Shown: in pieces, positions 1 through 7,573 of the stretch
Position numbering within the stretch: the first letter of the stretch is position 1
How the letters are laid out: each line of letters opens with the position of its first letter
Source of the DNA: Deltaproteobacteria bacterium
Lineage (GTDB): Bacteria; Myxococcota_A; UBA9160; SMWR01
Length of the DNA: 11,277 nt
Reading direction: 5' to 3'
Assembly: GCA_019313605.1 (NCBI GenBank)
Contig: JAFDAW010000099.1
Location: 1 to 11,277 of the forward strand
Translations under genes and position numbers: made by a program
Notes under the pieces: generated by a model
Seen by the model: the letters and a program-made list of their open reading frames with translations, nothing else
Told to the model about the DNA's origin: nothing
The model's database searches: none

Positions 1-1440
1 GCCGGGATGTTCATCATCCTTTTCATCACCCTGACGCTGATCCCCGCGCTGCTCTACACCTGGCTGGCTCCATCGGAGCGCGAAAGGTCGTTGAGTGGGC
101 TGGGCTTTCGGGACCGATGGTGGACCCACCTCGATCGCCACGGCGGCTGGGTGCGCCGCTTGGCAGCGGTCGCCGGTATCGGCGCACTCATCCTACTACC
201 GCAAGCGCGCTTCGATGAGAACGTCATCAACATGCGCGACGCGGGCACCGAGTCCGTTCAGGCCTTCAACGATCTGCTGAACCAGTCGGGGATGGCGTCT
301 CCGTGGTTCCTCAACGCGCTCGCACCGGATCTCGAATCCGCGCAGCAGCTCGCCGATCGGCTGGAAGAACTCGGGAGCGTGGCGCACACGCTGACATTGG
401 CCGACTACGTTCCATCCGAGCAGGACGAAAAACGCGAGATTCTCACGGACATTGGATATTTCTTCCCCTCGCCCAGCGCATCGACCAAGGAATCCGATCC
501 GAAATCGATCGAAGAACAAATCTTGGCACTCAGGGAGTTGCACGCCTATCTAGGCCACACCGAAGCCGTAGACGGTGATTCTCCGCTTCTCGACAGCATG
601 CGAGTGCTGCGCAATGAGTTGGCGAACTTCCTCCAGAAGATCGAAGAGAATGGCAACGCCGAGATCGCGCTCGCGAACCTGGAGGCGATCTTGTTGTCGG
701 GCTTTGCAGACCAGATGGTGCGCCTTCGAAACGCACTCGAACCGGGGGAGGTTGCGCTGACCGACCTTCCCGCGCGACTCGTCCGAAGAATGATCGCGAA
801 CGACGGAAGCGCCCGGATTCAAGTCTATCCGCGCGAATCGCTGATCGACGAGATGGCCTTCTCGCGATTTGTGGCCGAGGTGCAAGAAGTTGCACCCGAG
901 GCAGCTGGCGTCGCCATCAACCTCGTCGAATTCGCCAACGCCACAAAATCGTCCTTCCAGCAGGCGCTCACCTACGCGCTGATCGCAATTTCGCTGCTGC
1001 TCTGGTTGCTCTGGCGGCGAATTTCCGATGTCCTGCTCGTACTCACTCCGCTGATTTTGAGTTCGCTCCTCACCTGCGCGACCATGGTCCTGCTCGATCT
1101 GCCCTTCAACTTTGCCAACGTGATCGTCATCCCGTTGCTGATCGGCGTCGGCGCGAACAGCGGCATCCACCTCGTCCACCGCTCCAAATCCATCGCGAGC
1201 AGCGACGAAGAATTGCTCGCAACAACCACCGCCCGCGCGGTCTTCTACAGCGCAGTGACGACAGCGGTGAGCTTCGGCACCCTCGCTCTATCTTCTCATC
1301 GCGGAATGGCGAGCCTGGGCATCGTCCTCAGCATTGGAATGGTCCTGACCATCGTGTGCACGCTGATCGTGCTACCTGCCCTGCTCGAATGGCAGCGCGA
1401 TCACAACAAGGCCAGGAGTGCTTCCGCGAGCCTCTCGTAA
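1..1440 (+). CDS. RND-superfamily exporter, HpnN/MMPL-like, C-terminal half (5' partial)
   Basis: Inner-membrane RND transporter; relatives (HpnN) move hopanoid lipids to the outer membrane. The frame is open to the window edge, and the first ATG (base 7) lies inside a hydrophobic helix (residues 1-20 from that Met), so the true start is upstream. Next come a helix around residues 53-66, then a periplasmic porter-type domain (about 67-310) with the HpnN-like segments NVINMRDAGTESV and LTLADYVPSEQDEK. A cluster of five helices follows, with FNFANVIVIPLLIGVGANSG at about 366-385 and RAVFYSAVTTAVSFGTLALS after it. The TM10 position that carries Asp in many MMPL proteins (GVD) is GAN here; from memory HpnN relatives also lack this Asp. 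No hopanoid gene is visible nearby, so substrate is inferred from family resemblance only. The 3' end overlaps the convergent aminotransferase by 40 bp. Confidence 0.85.
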   Translation, partial: AGMFIILFITLTLIPALLYTWLAPSERERSLSGLGFRDRWWTHLDRHGGWVRRLAAVAGIGALILLPQARFDENVINMRDAGTESVQAFNDLLNQSGMASPWFLNALAPDLESAQQLADRLEELGSVAHTLTLADYVPSEQDEKREILTDIGYFFPSPSASTKESDPKSIEEQILALRELHAYLGHTEAVDGDSPLLDSMRVLRNELANFLQKIEENGNAEIALANLEAILLSGFADQMVRLRNALEPGEVALTDLPARLVRRMIANDGSARIQVYPRESLIDEMAFSRFVAEVQEVAPEAAGVAINLVEFANATKSSFQQALTYALIAISLLLWLLWRRISDVLLVLTPLILSSLLTCATMVLLDLPFNFANVIVIPLLIGVGANSGIHLVHRSKSIASSDEELLATTTARAVFYSAVTTAVSFGTLALSSHRGMASLGIVLSIGMVLTIVCTLIVLPALLEWQRDHNKARSASASLS

Positions 1441-2556
1441 TCACCTCGGGTGTTGTAGATCTGCGCGGATACGCGAACCATGCGCGTTTTGCCCGCCGGG
1501 TCGAGCGGCAGCGGGACTTCGATCCGGTGGTCGCGGAAGAGCGCGTCGTGCAGAGGATTCGGCCCGAAGGCGTGAGTGTTTTCGGGGATCGGGAAGCGGC
1601 TCGAGGCCGGCAGCGCAATCGCAGCCATGCTCCCGATCATCTCCGCCGGGCACGGCATCTCGACCCGCAATGCGTCGGCCAGCAGGCGCCGACCCTCGAG
1701 TGCGAGTGCGCGATTGCGCGCGCGAACCTCATCCCATCCACCTGGGAGCAAGCCTCCCAGAAAGCGGATGGCCTCGGGCACAGCGAGCGCCGCGCTCGGG
1801 TCGCTGGTTCCCATCCAGTCGAACTCGGCGCGAAAACGTTCGGACCTCGGCACCGGCGCATTGGCGCCGTGGCTGATGACTGCCCGCACCTTTCGGTGCG
1901 CAGATCCACTTGTGACAGTTTCCCGTGTAATACGATGGCGCCAGCGAGTCGATATCGAGATCGAGCATGCCGGGCGCATGGGCGCCATCGATCAACACCT
2001 GGACACCCCGCGCCTCGAGTTCGCCGATCAACTCCCCGATCGGCAGGACGAGGGCAGTATGGCTCGTCACGTGATCGAGTAGAGCGAGGCGGGTCCTCGA
2101 AGTCACACCGCGCAGTACGGCCTCGCAGATGGATTCGTCGCTCGCAACCGGAAACGGGATCGAGATCACAACGACACGTGCGCCGTCGCGCGCGGCTGTG
2201 TATTCGAGCGCGTTGCGCGAGGCATTGTATTCGTGATCGGTGACGAGCAGTTCGTCGCCCGCATCCAGGGACAGCGATCGCAACACCGCGTTCAGGCCCG
2301 TGGTGGCATTGGGGACGAAGGCCAGGCCTTCGGGTGACGCGCCGATGAATTGCCCCAGCACCTCGCTAGCCTCCGCGAGCAGCGGCGGCGCCTCCCGGGT
2401 CAGAAACTGAACGGGCTCCCGCTCCATCTGCTCGCGCACCCGGCGCTGCGCGTCGAGTACGGGCAGCGGGCACGCACCGAATGAACCGTGATTCAAGAAG
2501 GTGATTTCGGGATCGAGCGCCCAGTGGCGCGAAAGCTCCGTTCCCTCCCGGCCCAC
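1401..2556 (-). pseudogene. Class V PLP aminotransferase, isopenicillin-N epimerase-like, frameshifted
   Basis: Fold-type I PLP enzyme of the CefD / cysteine desulfurase-like family, which catalyses epimerisation, desulfuration or lyase reactions on amino acids; the substrate cannot be told. It starts at GTG (2556), 17 bp after the ACT gene stop. The first frame shows NHGSFGACPLPV, the PLP-phosphate motif NATTG, LIDGAHAPG (Asp190, His193) and the Schiff-base lysine in GNCHKW (Lys216), reading to GAG at residues 223-225. Homology then resumes one frame over at RAVISHGANAP and FDWMGTSDPSAALAVPEAI, ending at the TGA at 1401. Relatives carry about 14 residues between these blocks, which are missing. 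The junction is GGTGCGGGC (1882-1890). An intact protein would be about 400 residues. The catalytic half is intact, but the C-terminal domain is out of frame, so the product is probably non-functional unless this is an assembly error. Confidence 0.82.
1882..1890 (-). other. Frameshift / deletion junction in the aminotransferase gene
   Basis: GGTGCGGGC on the minus strand reads Gly-Ala-Gly in the upstream frame (end of APKGAG) and supplies Val-Arg-Ala in the downstream frame (start of VRAVISHG). An intact ancestor would need this 9-mer twice, in codon phases differing by 2 nt. Deletion between them would remove 3k+2 bases, about 41 by family spacing, which matches both the observed frame change and the missing residues. 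Confidence 0.6.
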
Positions 2557-2573
2557 GATCGCAGAGGCCCTGC

Positions 2574-3101
2574 TCAGAGCGGTTCGTCGAGATCGACGTC
2601 GATCATCAGTTCGTGGGCCAGCGCCTCGAGATCCTTGCGCAACAAGTCGAGACTGAGGTCTACCGGAACCATGAGTTCTGCGTTGGCGAGAAAGAGCAGT
2701 TCGCCGGACATCGGCGCACTCATGATTTCAGTGCGCAGTTCATCGACATTGATGCCCCGATCTGCGAGAGCCTCCGAAATCTCGTGCACGATTCCGGGTC
2801 GGTCGCTGCCGATGATCTCGAGTCGGAGTTCTCGCACATCGGAGGCGAGAGGCGTGGGTTGACTGCGCGCGACGTCGACATGAAGGCCATCGGGCTCCAG
2901 CGATTGAAGGGCCTGGGTGAGCGCGTCCACCTGTTCTTCGGGAACACTCGTTCGCAAGATCCCCGCAAATTGCCCCGCGAGTCGCGCCATCCGGCTCTCC
3001 AACCAGCTGCCCTGGTGGCTGGCCACCACCTGCGAGAGGGACTCCACCAAGCCAGGCCGATCGGGACCGATCACCGTCAATACGAGAGATGTCGACACCA
3101 T
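2574..3101 (-). CDS. Tandem ACT-domain protein, GcvR-like regulator
   Basis: Small cytoplasmic regulator with two ACT domains, the architecture of the glycine cleavage repressor GcvR (E. coli GcvR is about 190 residues; this is 175). ACT 1 covers residues 3 to about 70 and opens with LVLTVIGPDRPGLVESL. ACT 2 covers about 90-170 and opens with LRLEIIGSDRPGIVHEIS. The GxDRPG turn, where ACT domains bind amino acids, is present in both. There is no DNA-binding domain, so it would act through a partner protein or enzyme. The frame extends upstream to 3182, but the AGGAGG at 3104-3109 and the onset of the fold place the start at ATG 3101 or, better spaced, GTG 3098. It is the first gene of an apparent operon with the PLP aminotransferase 17 bp downstream, hinting at amino-acid-responsive control. 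The ligand is unknown. Confidence 0.8.
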   Translation of the reverse strand: MVSTSLVLTVIGPDRPGLVESLSQVVASHQGSWLESRMARLAGQFAGILRTSVPEEQVDALTQALQSLEPDGLHVDVARSQPTPLASDVRELRLEIIGSDRPGIVHEISEALADRGINVDELRTEIMSAPMSGELLFLANAELMVPVDLSLDLLRKDLEALAHELMIDVDLDEPL

Positions 3102-3103
3102 TT

Positions 3104-3109
3104 CCTCCT
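3104..3109 (-). promoter_or_regulatory. Ribosome binding site AGGAGG deciding the ACT-protein start
   Basis: A perfect AGGAGG on the minus strand is followed by AA-ATG-GTG. The spacing is 2 nt to ATG (3101) and 5 nt to GTG (3098), so GTG fits ribosome geometry better. Either way the 27 residues upstream in the open frame are excluded. Confidence 0.7.
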
Positions 3110-3254
3110 GCTTCGCGTGGCGGTCGCCGGGAGCATCCGGTCGCCCGACAGCGCAGCGACCGTGAATAACGTAGAGCGGCAACGGCTCGAGCGGCGGTCG
3201 TTCCTACCCGCGAGGGAACATCATCACCCGCCGAACAACCTGCAGTCAATCACC

Positions 3255-3276
3255 AATTGCGGATCGCCAAGCAATT
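3255..3276. promoter_or_regulatory. Candidate operator dyad AATTGC-N10-GCAATT
   Basis: Perfect 6-bp inverted repeat with a 10-nt spacer, about one helical turn and a half between arm centres, placed between two divergent genes. A 6-bp dyad can occur by chance, so this is only a candidate site for a dimeric regulator. Confidence 0.2.
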
Positions 3277-3440
3277 CTTTCGCTACCACCCGCAAGTCGC
3301 CTGCACATCGAAGGCGCACCCGGAATCCGAAAATCGGGGGCCCGGCTGGGTCAGAGGTGCGAAATCCCGGCTGTGGGTGCTAATCATCGCTCGCGCCGCC
3401 CGAATGAGCAGAAGGTGGCCCCCCCGCTATCCGGAGGCCC

Positions 3441-5300
3441 ATGACCGCCACGAGCCCGCCGCCCGCCTACCCGACGCTCTTCGGGCATCCGACCGGCCTG
3501 TTTACGCTCTTCTTCGCAGAGATGTGGGAGCGCTTCTCCTATTACGGGATGCGCGCCCTGCTGGTCTTCTACATGATCAAGGGTTTCCTGGGTTACGGGG
3601 ACTCCCAGGCCTACGCGGTTTACGGCGCCTACACGGCCCTGGTCTACGCGACGCCCTTCATCGGCGGCATGCTCGCAGACCGACTGCTCGGCGGGCGGCG
3701 TGCGGTCGTGATCGGTGGCCTGCTGATGGCCGCGGGGCATCTCTTGATGACGATCCAGAACGAGACGGCATTCTTTGTTGCGCTCGCGTTGTTGATCTGC
3801 GGCAATGGCTTTTTCAAGCCCAACATCTCCACCATGGTCGGCACCCTCTATCCGGATGCGAGCCGGCGACGCGACGGCGGATTCACGATCTTCTACATGG
3901 GGATCAATCTCGGCGCCGCGATGTCACCGCTGATCTGCGGCTACATCGGCGAAACCTACGGCTGGCACTACGGCTTCGGGCTCGCAACGATCGGGATGCT
4001 GATCGGCCTCGCGGTCTTCGTGGCTCCGATCCGAGTGACGCAGCTCCTGATTCTCGCCGGTGCGCTCAGCACATCGGTCGCACTCTTGTTTCTGCAGGAC
4101 AGCGGACTGCAGCTCGCGGTGAACGCGGCCGTGGCAATCGCGCTGGCCGCCAGCGGCATCATCGCATGCGTCGCGCTCGCCCGGGGCGGGTTGCCCCCCG
4201 AAGCCGGCGCACCACCCGATCCCAGCGCCCTCACCCGAAAAATTGCAGGTGCGCTCCGCACCGACTACGCGGTCTATCTGGGTATCGTGATCGCCATCCC
4301 CATATTCGCCTTGCTCGTACAGCGCAATCAGATCGCAGGCTGGCTGCTGTTCCTTTTCGGCGGTGCAGCGATGATCTCACTCCTCGCCGAGGCATTTCGA
4401 TCGCATACCGTCGAACGCCAGCGCTTGTTCGTCGTATTGGTCCTGCTGTTCTACTCGATGCTTTTCTGGTCGTTCTTCGAGCAGGCGGGCAGCTCCGTGA
4501 ACAATTTCACGGACCGCAATGTCGACCGCGTCATGGAAGATCGCACCATCGAGGCCTCGGAGGTCGGATCCACCATTACGATCGACCTCAATCAAGAGCA
4601 GCTCGGCCGTCAGCTCGGCGATCGGCTGATCGTGCTCGACGACGTCGACGCAGCGCGCGCGAGTGGCGAGACCGAAGTGGAATGGGTGATCGGCGAAGCC
4701 GATGTCGGGATGGGCGTCGGAGGCTCCGAAATCAAAGCCACGATCTTCCAGGCCGCGAACCCGATCTTCATTCTCATATTTGGACTGGTGCTCACCGGGC
4801 TCTGGGCGTTTCTCGGCCCGAGGGGTTGGGAGCCGAAAACACCCGTCAAATTTGCACTGGGCCTACTTCAACTGGGGCTCGGCTTCGGCGCGTTCTGGTA
4901 CGGTGCGCATACCGCGGACTCGCGTGGAATGGTCGGGATGTCGTGGTTGCTGCTCGGCTATCTGCTCCAGACCACAGGGGAGCTCTGCCTGTCACCCGTG
5001 GGATTGTCGATGGTCACGATGCTCTCGCCCAAACGCATCGTAAGCACCGTGATGGGCGCCTGGTTTCTGGCCACCGCTTTTTCCAACTATCTGGCGGGCT
5101 TCATCGCGGGTTTCACGGGGATCGAGCACGACGGGGGTGGATCAAACGGAATTCCCGCTCCGATCGAAACCGTGGGGATCTACGGCGAGGTCTTCGGGAA
5201 GATCGCGATCGCGGCGATCGTCTCCGCAATCAGCCTATTTGCGCTCGCGCCACTGCTGAACCGCTGGACGCACAGCGACCATCAAGAATCAGCAGATTGA
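3441..5300 (+). CDS. POT/PTR2-family proton-dependent oligopeptide transporter
   Basis: Inner-membrane proton symporter of the major facilitator superfamily that takes up di- and tripeptides. The family signature EMWERFSYYG at residues 27-36 contains ExxER, the proton-coupling motif in TM1. The PTR2 motif FYMGINLGAAMSPLICGYIG follows in the N-terminal half, FFEQAGSSVN near 345-354 in TM7, and GELCLSPVGLS near 513-523 (TM10 glutamate). About 12-14 hydrophobic helices span 619 residues, longer than the usual 450-500. The extra length is an approximately 80-residue acidic segment (about 355-437) between TM7 and QAANPIFILIFG of TM8; by family topology this loop is periplasmic. Start ATG follows GGAGG by 3 nt, and the protein begins just before the first helix. 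It sits 112 bp upstream of the triplicated cassette on the same strand; a shared transcript is possible but not shown. Confidence 0.93.
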   Translation: MTATSPPPAYPTLFGHPTGLFTLFFAEMWERFSYYGMRALLVFYMIKGFLGYGDSQAYAVYGAYTALVYATPFIGGMLADRLLGGRRAVVIGGLLMAAGHLLMTIQNETAFFVALALLICGNGFFKPNISTMVGTLYPDASRRRDGGFTIFYMGINLGAAMSPLICGYIGETYGWHYGFGLATIGMLIGLAVFVAPIRVTQLLILAGALSTSVALLFLQDSGLQLAVNAAVAIALAASGIIACVALARGGLPPEAGAPPDPSALTRKIAGALRTDYAVYLGIVIAIPIFALLVQRNQIAGWLLFLFGGAAMISLLAEAFRSHTVERQRLFVVLVLLFYSMLFWSFFEQAGSSVNNFTDRNVDRVMEDRTIEASEVGSTITIDLNQEQLGRQLGDRLIVLDDVDAARASGETEVEWVIGEADVGMGVGGSEIKATIFQAANPIFILIFGLVLTGLWAFLGPRGWEPKTPVKFALGLLQLGLGFGAFWYGAHTADSRGMVGMSWLLLGYLLQTTGELCLSPVGLSMVTMLSPKRIVSTVMGAWFLATAFSNYLAGFIAGFTGIEHDGGGSNGIPAPIETVGIYGEVFGKIAIAAIVSAISLFALAPLLNRWTHSDHQESAD

Positions 5301-5351
5301 CACCCGCCTCGATCAACGAGAAGCCCTCAAGGCAATAGTCCCGCGTTCCGA

Positions 5352-5382
5352 TTGATCTGTGGCGGTGCGAAGCACCGATAAA
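5352..5382 (+). promoter_or_regulatory. Possible promoter with hairpin in the spacer, upstream of the cassette array
   Basis: The 112-bp gap before the first 7TM gene holds TTGATC (5352-5357, 4/6 to the -35 consensus), GATAAA (5377-5382, 4/6 to -10) with a 19-nt spacer, and a perfect 6-bp hairpin CGGTGC-GAA-GCACCG (5363-5377) inside that spacer. The hairpin has no T-run after it, so it is not a typical terminator for the POT gene. It could be an operator. Weak consensus matches keep this tentative. Confidence 0.22.
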
Positions 5383-5412
5383 CCATAGGTTGAAAAATCG
5401 GAAGCGAGCAGA

Positions 5413-6159
5413 ATGGAAGAAACTGCCTACATCATTTCGATGGCCGCCGGTGCCTTCTATCTGATCGTAGCCTGCCGCTTGCTTCAGCTCAGCCGAAAAA
5501 CAGGCGAGCACCCGGAACTCCTGCTCGGGATCTACTTCGCGACGACGGGTCAATGGTACCTGTTCTACAACGCACCGTATTTTTTCGGACTGGAAGGCCT
5601 GCCTCGGCTATTCGAGCAAGGAGTCGAGTGGGTCTACGCCGTGGGCGTCATTCCCTATCTCCTCTTCATTCGCAGCGCATTTCGACCCGGAAGCACGTGG
5701 GCGACGGCCCTGGTAACCCTCGCGACACTTTGTCTGCTCGCGGGTGCATTCATTTCGAGCATATGGGGTGAATTTTCCAATTCGATCGACGATCCGGGGT
5801 ATATGATCGAATGGATCGGATACACGATTCCGTGTTTCTGGATGTGTTGCGAGGGATTCGCATCTCATGCGGCCGCTCGGAAACGGGTCCGAATGGGGCT
5901 CTGCGATACGATCGTCGCGAACCGCTACCTGCTCTTCGGCTGGTTCGGTGTCTGCCAGACCGCCGCGTGTGCCGCGGATCTCCTGTGGGCACACGGAAAC
6001 AGCACCGGGGCAGCCTCCACCGCACTCGCGAATGGACTGCTCAGCGGGACCGAAATCGCCTCTGTAGCGGTTCTCTGGCTCGCATTCTTCCCGCCCTCAT
6101 TTTACGCGAATTGGATCGCGCGAAGAGCCCAGACCCATCCAACACCGGCAGAGACATAA
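5413..6159 (+). CDS. Uncharacterised seven-helix membrane protein, cassette copy 1
   Basis: I do not recognise a named family. The 248 residues form seven hydrophobic helices at about 5-24, 36-57, 73-90, 97-118, 131-150, 168-190 and 207-228. Basic residues lie in loops 1-2 (RLLQLSRKTGEHPE), 3-4 (IRSAFRP), 5-6 (RKRVRMG) and the C-terminus (NWIARRAQ), predicting outside N-terminus and cytoplasmic C-terminus, as in 7TM receptors. Strongly conserved across copies are PELLLG (except the Ala in copy 2), PYLLFIRS, GLC..VANRYLL and TM7 GTEIASVAVLWLAFFPP. There is no lysine in TM7, so it is not a retinal protein, and no enzymatic or kinase domain. This is the most divergent copy (about 50% identical to copy 2), and its TM5 region is Cys-rich (CFWMCC). 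GGAAG at 5400-5404 gives an 8-nt spacing to ATG. The partner gene follows after 3 nt, so translation is probably coupled. Confidence 0.88.
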   Translation: MEETAYIISMAAGAFYLIVACRLLQLSRKTGEHPELLLGIYFATTGQWYLFYNAPYFFGLEGLPRLFEQGVEWVYAVGVIPYLLFIRSAFRPGSTWATALVTLATLCLLAGAFISSIWGEFSNSIDDPGYMIEWIGYTIPCFWMCCEGFASHAAARKRVRMGLCDTIVANRYLLFGWFGVCQTAACAADLLWAHGNSTGAASTALANGLLSGTEIASVAVLWLAFFPPSFYANWIARRAQTHPTPAET

Positions 6160-6162
6160 GCG

Positions 6163-6474
6163 ATGGCCACCACACTCTTCGACATCGCTGCCGAGAGGCT
6201 CGAGGAAACCTCCGAGATGGATCGTCTCGAGGCCCGCGGAACGCTGCGCCTGGCGGTGAAGGAGGCCGGGTTGGACGTCCAGAATCTGACCATCCCGCAA
6301 CTTCAGGCCGTTTTCGAAAAGTTGATGCCCAAGGAACTCGAAGCGCGCGGCGTCGCCGACGCGGCCGCGACATGCAAAGCCGTAATGAAAGACATCGCGA
6401 GCGCTGCGAGCACGGCCGACCTCGCGGCTTCGAATTCTCCCGACGAAATCTTCAAACGCCTCGGCGGGAGCTGA
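6163..6474 (+). CDS. Uncharacterised 103-residue soluble protein, cassette copy 1
   Basis: No signal peptide or hydrophobic helix, so cytoplasmic and predicted almost wholly helical. The order is an N-terminal helix (LFDIAAERLEE), a central helix containing LEARGTLRLAVKEAGL, the conserved block LTIPQLQAVFEKLMPKELEA, a short helix with one cysteine conserved in all copies (Cys71, TCKAVM), an Ala/Ser-rich linker and a fixed tail PDEIFKRLG. This helical bundle with flexible linker and terminal motif would suit a binding partner of the preceding membrane protein, which is inference from invariant pairing. The ATG lies 3 nt after the 7TM stop with no strong ribosome site of its own. By hand count 97 of 103 residues match copy 2, far more than the accompanying membrane proteins do. 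No family name recognised. Confidence 0.85.
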   Translation: MATTLFDIAAERLEETSEMDRLEARGTLRLAVKEAGLDVQNLTIPQLQAVFEKLMPKELEARGVADAAATCKAVMKDIASAASTADLAASNSPDEIFKRLGGS

Positions 6475-6493
6475 GGAGAGGACACCGATCACG

Positions 6494-7240
6494 ATGGAAA
6501 AATACGCCTACCTAGCCTCGATCTTTGCCAGCGCCTTCTACCTGGTTGCGAGCATTCGCTTGCTCCGCCTGAACCGCCGAACCGGCGAGCGAGCGGAGCT
6601 ATTGCTCGGGTTTTATTTCGGACTCTCGAGCGCCTACTACCTCGCCTTTAACCTACCGAGCCTCCTCGGACTCGATTCCTGGAGCACCTCGGCCGAGTGG
6701 ACCATCGAATGGCTCTACATCCTCGGCGTCTTTCCCTATCTACTATTCATTCGCTCCGTCTTTCGCCCGGAGGACACCTGGGCAGGCGTATTGGTCGCGG
6801 CGTGTTCGGTCCTGCTGCTGGCAGGCACCGTGATGGGTGCCCTCGACGGGCGCGGAGTCTATTCATTCGACAATCCGTGGTTCCTGACCCAATGGATGGG
6901 TTATACAGTTCCGTGTGTCTGGCTGTGTGGAGAAGCGCTGATCTCCCGACAGGGCGCCCAAAAGCGCGTCCGGATCGGACTCTGCGCACCGGTCGTCGCC
7001 AACCGCTATCTGCTCCTGGCTCTCTTCGGCGGCTTTCAAGTCTTTGCGTGCCTCGCCGACCTGTCCTATGCGGCTGACCTCAACGGCAATCAGACGGCCT
7101 CGCTGTTTTCGAATGCGCTCCTCGGCGGTACCGAAATCGCATCCGTTGCGGTGCTGTGGTTCGCCTTCTTCCCGCCCTCCTCCTACACGAACTGGATCAC
7201 GCAACGAGCCAAGATCCTTTCGGCGCCGGTTGAGAGTTAG
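6494..7240 (+). CDS. Uncharacterised seven-helix membrane protein, cassette copy 2
   Basis: Paralogue of the 7TM gene at 5413, aligned over all 248 residues without gaps. By hand count it is about 64% identical to copy 3 and about 50% to copy 1. Invariant stretches face the predicted cytoplasm or lie in TM7: RRTGER.ELLLG, PYLLFIRS.FRP, QKRVRIGLC, VANRYLL and GGTEIASVAVLW. The predicted outer loops (about 52-72, 112-130, 190-206) differ most; this copy has DSWSTSAEWT and LDGRGVYSFDNP there. The start lies 19 nt after the preceding small gene. The best purine stretch, GGAGAG (6475-6480), is 13 nt from ATG, a long spacing that may mean weaker translation than copy 3. Function unknown; a membrane sensor or small-molecule channel are both possible. 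Confidence 0.88.
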   Translation: MEKYAYLASIFASAFYLVASIRLLRLNRRTGERAELLLGFYFGLSSAYYLAFNLPSLLGLDSWSTSAEWTIEWLYILGVFPYLLFIRSVFRPEDTWAGVLVAACSVLLLAGTVMGALDGRGVYSFDNPWFLTQWMGYTVPCVWLCGEALISRQGAQKRVRIGLCAPVVANRYLLLALFGGFQVFACLADLSYAADLNGNQTASLFSNALLGGTEIASVAVLWFAFFPPSSYTNWITQRAKILSAPVES

Positions 7241-7243
7241 ACA

Positions 7244-7555
7244 GTGGCAACCACGCTCTTTGACATCGCCGCCGAGAAGCTCGAAGAAAGCTCCGAGATG
7301 GATCAGCTCGAGGCCCGCGGGACGCTGCGTCTCGCGGTGAAGGAGGCGGGTCTGGATGTCCAGAATCTGACCATCCCGCAACTTCAGGCCGTTTTCGAAA
7401 AGCTGATGCCCAAGGAACTCGAAGCGCGCGGCGTCAGCGACGCGGCCGCGACATGCAAAGCCGTAATGAAAGACATCGCGAGTGCTGCGAGCGCAGCCGA
7501 CCTGTCGGCTTCGAATTCCCCCGACGAGATCTTCAAACGCCTAGGCGGGAGCTGA
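7244..7555 (+). CDS. Uncharacterised 103-residue soluble protein, cassette copy 2
   Basis: Paralogue of the small gene at 6163 with only six substitutions by hand count (Arg12Lys, Thr16Ser, Arg21Gln, Ala65Ser, Thr84Ala, Ala88Ser). It starts with GTG where the other copies use ATG, 3 nt after the 7TM stop. Bases 7358-7482 differ from the matching tract 6277-6401 at only 3 of 125 positions, synonymous sites included, whereas copy 3 differs widely. That pattern points to gene conversion between copies 1 and 2. The single cysteine, the linker and the PDEIFKRLG tail are retained. About 68% identical to copy 3. Function unknown. Confidence 0.85.
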   Translation: MATTLFDIAAEKLEESSEMDQLEARGTLRLAVKEAGLDVQNLTIPQLQAVFEKLMPKELEARGVSDAAATCKAVMKDIASAASAADLSASNSPDEIFKRLGGS

Positions 7556-7573
7556 GGAGCCAGGGGAATATAA

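Larger units (their letters stand above)
3102..3440. other. Divergent intergenic region, ACT operon / POT transporter
   Basis: About 340 bp carrying no supported gene. Frames running through it are Arg/Pro-rich extensions or shadows. It must hold the divergent promoters for the minus-strand ACT-aminotransferase operon and the plus-strand POT gene. I see no convincing -35/-10 pair; TTGACT on the minus strand (3244-3249) has no good -10 partner. The POT ribosome binding site GGAGG is at 3433-3437. Confidence 0.6.

Noticed and set aside
7..9. ATG at base 7 as the RND transporter start
   Set aside because: It lies inside a membrane helix, the frame is open upstream, and HpnN-type proteins are about twice this length.
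1356..2243. A 295-codon plus-strand frame opposite the aminotransferase
   Set aside because: Arg-rich antisense shadow of a gene with clear PLP-enzyme motifs.
3257..5338. A 693-codon open frame overlapping the POT gene
   Set aside because: Composition is Arg/Pro-rich with no recognisable domain; it is a +1 shadow of the POT gene, which carries all the family motifs.
5363..5377. Hairpin as the POT gene terminator
   Set aside because: Six-bp stem followed by ATAAACC, with no T-run.
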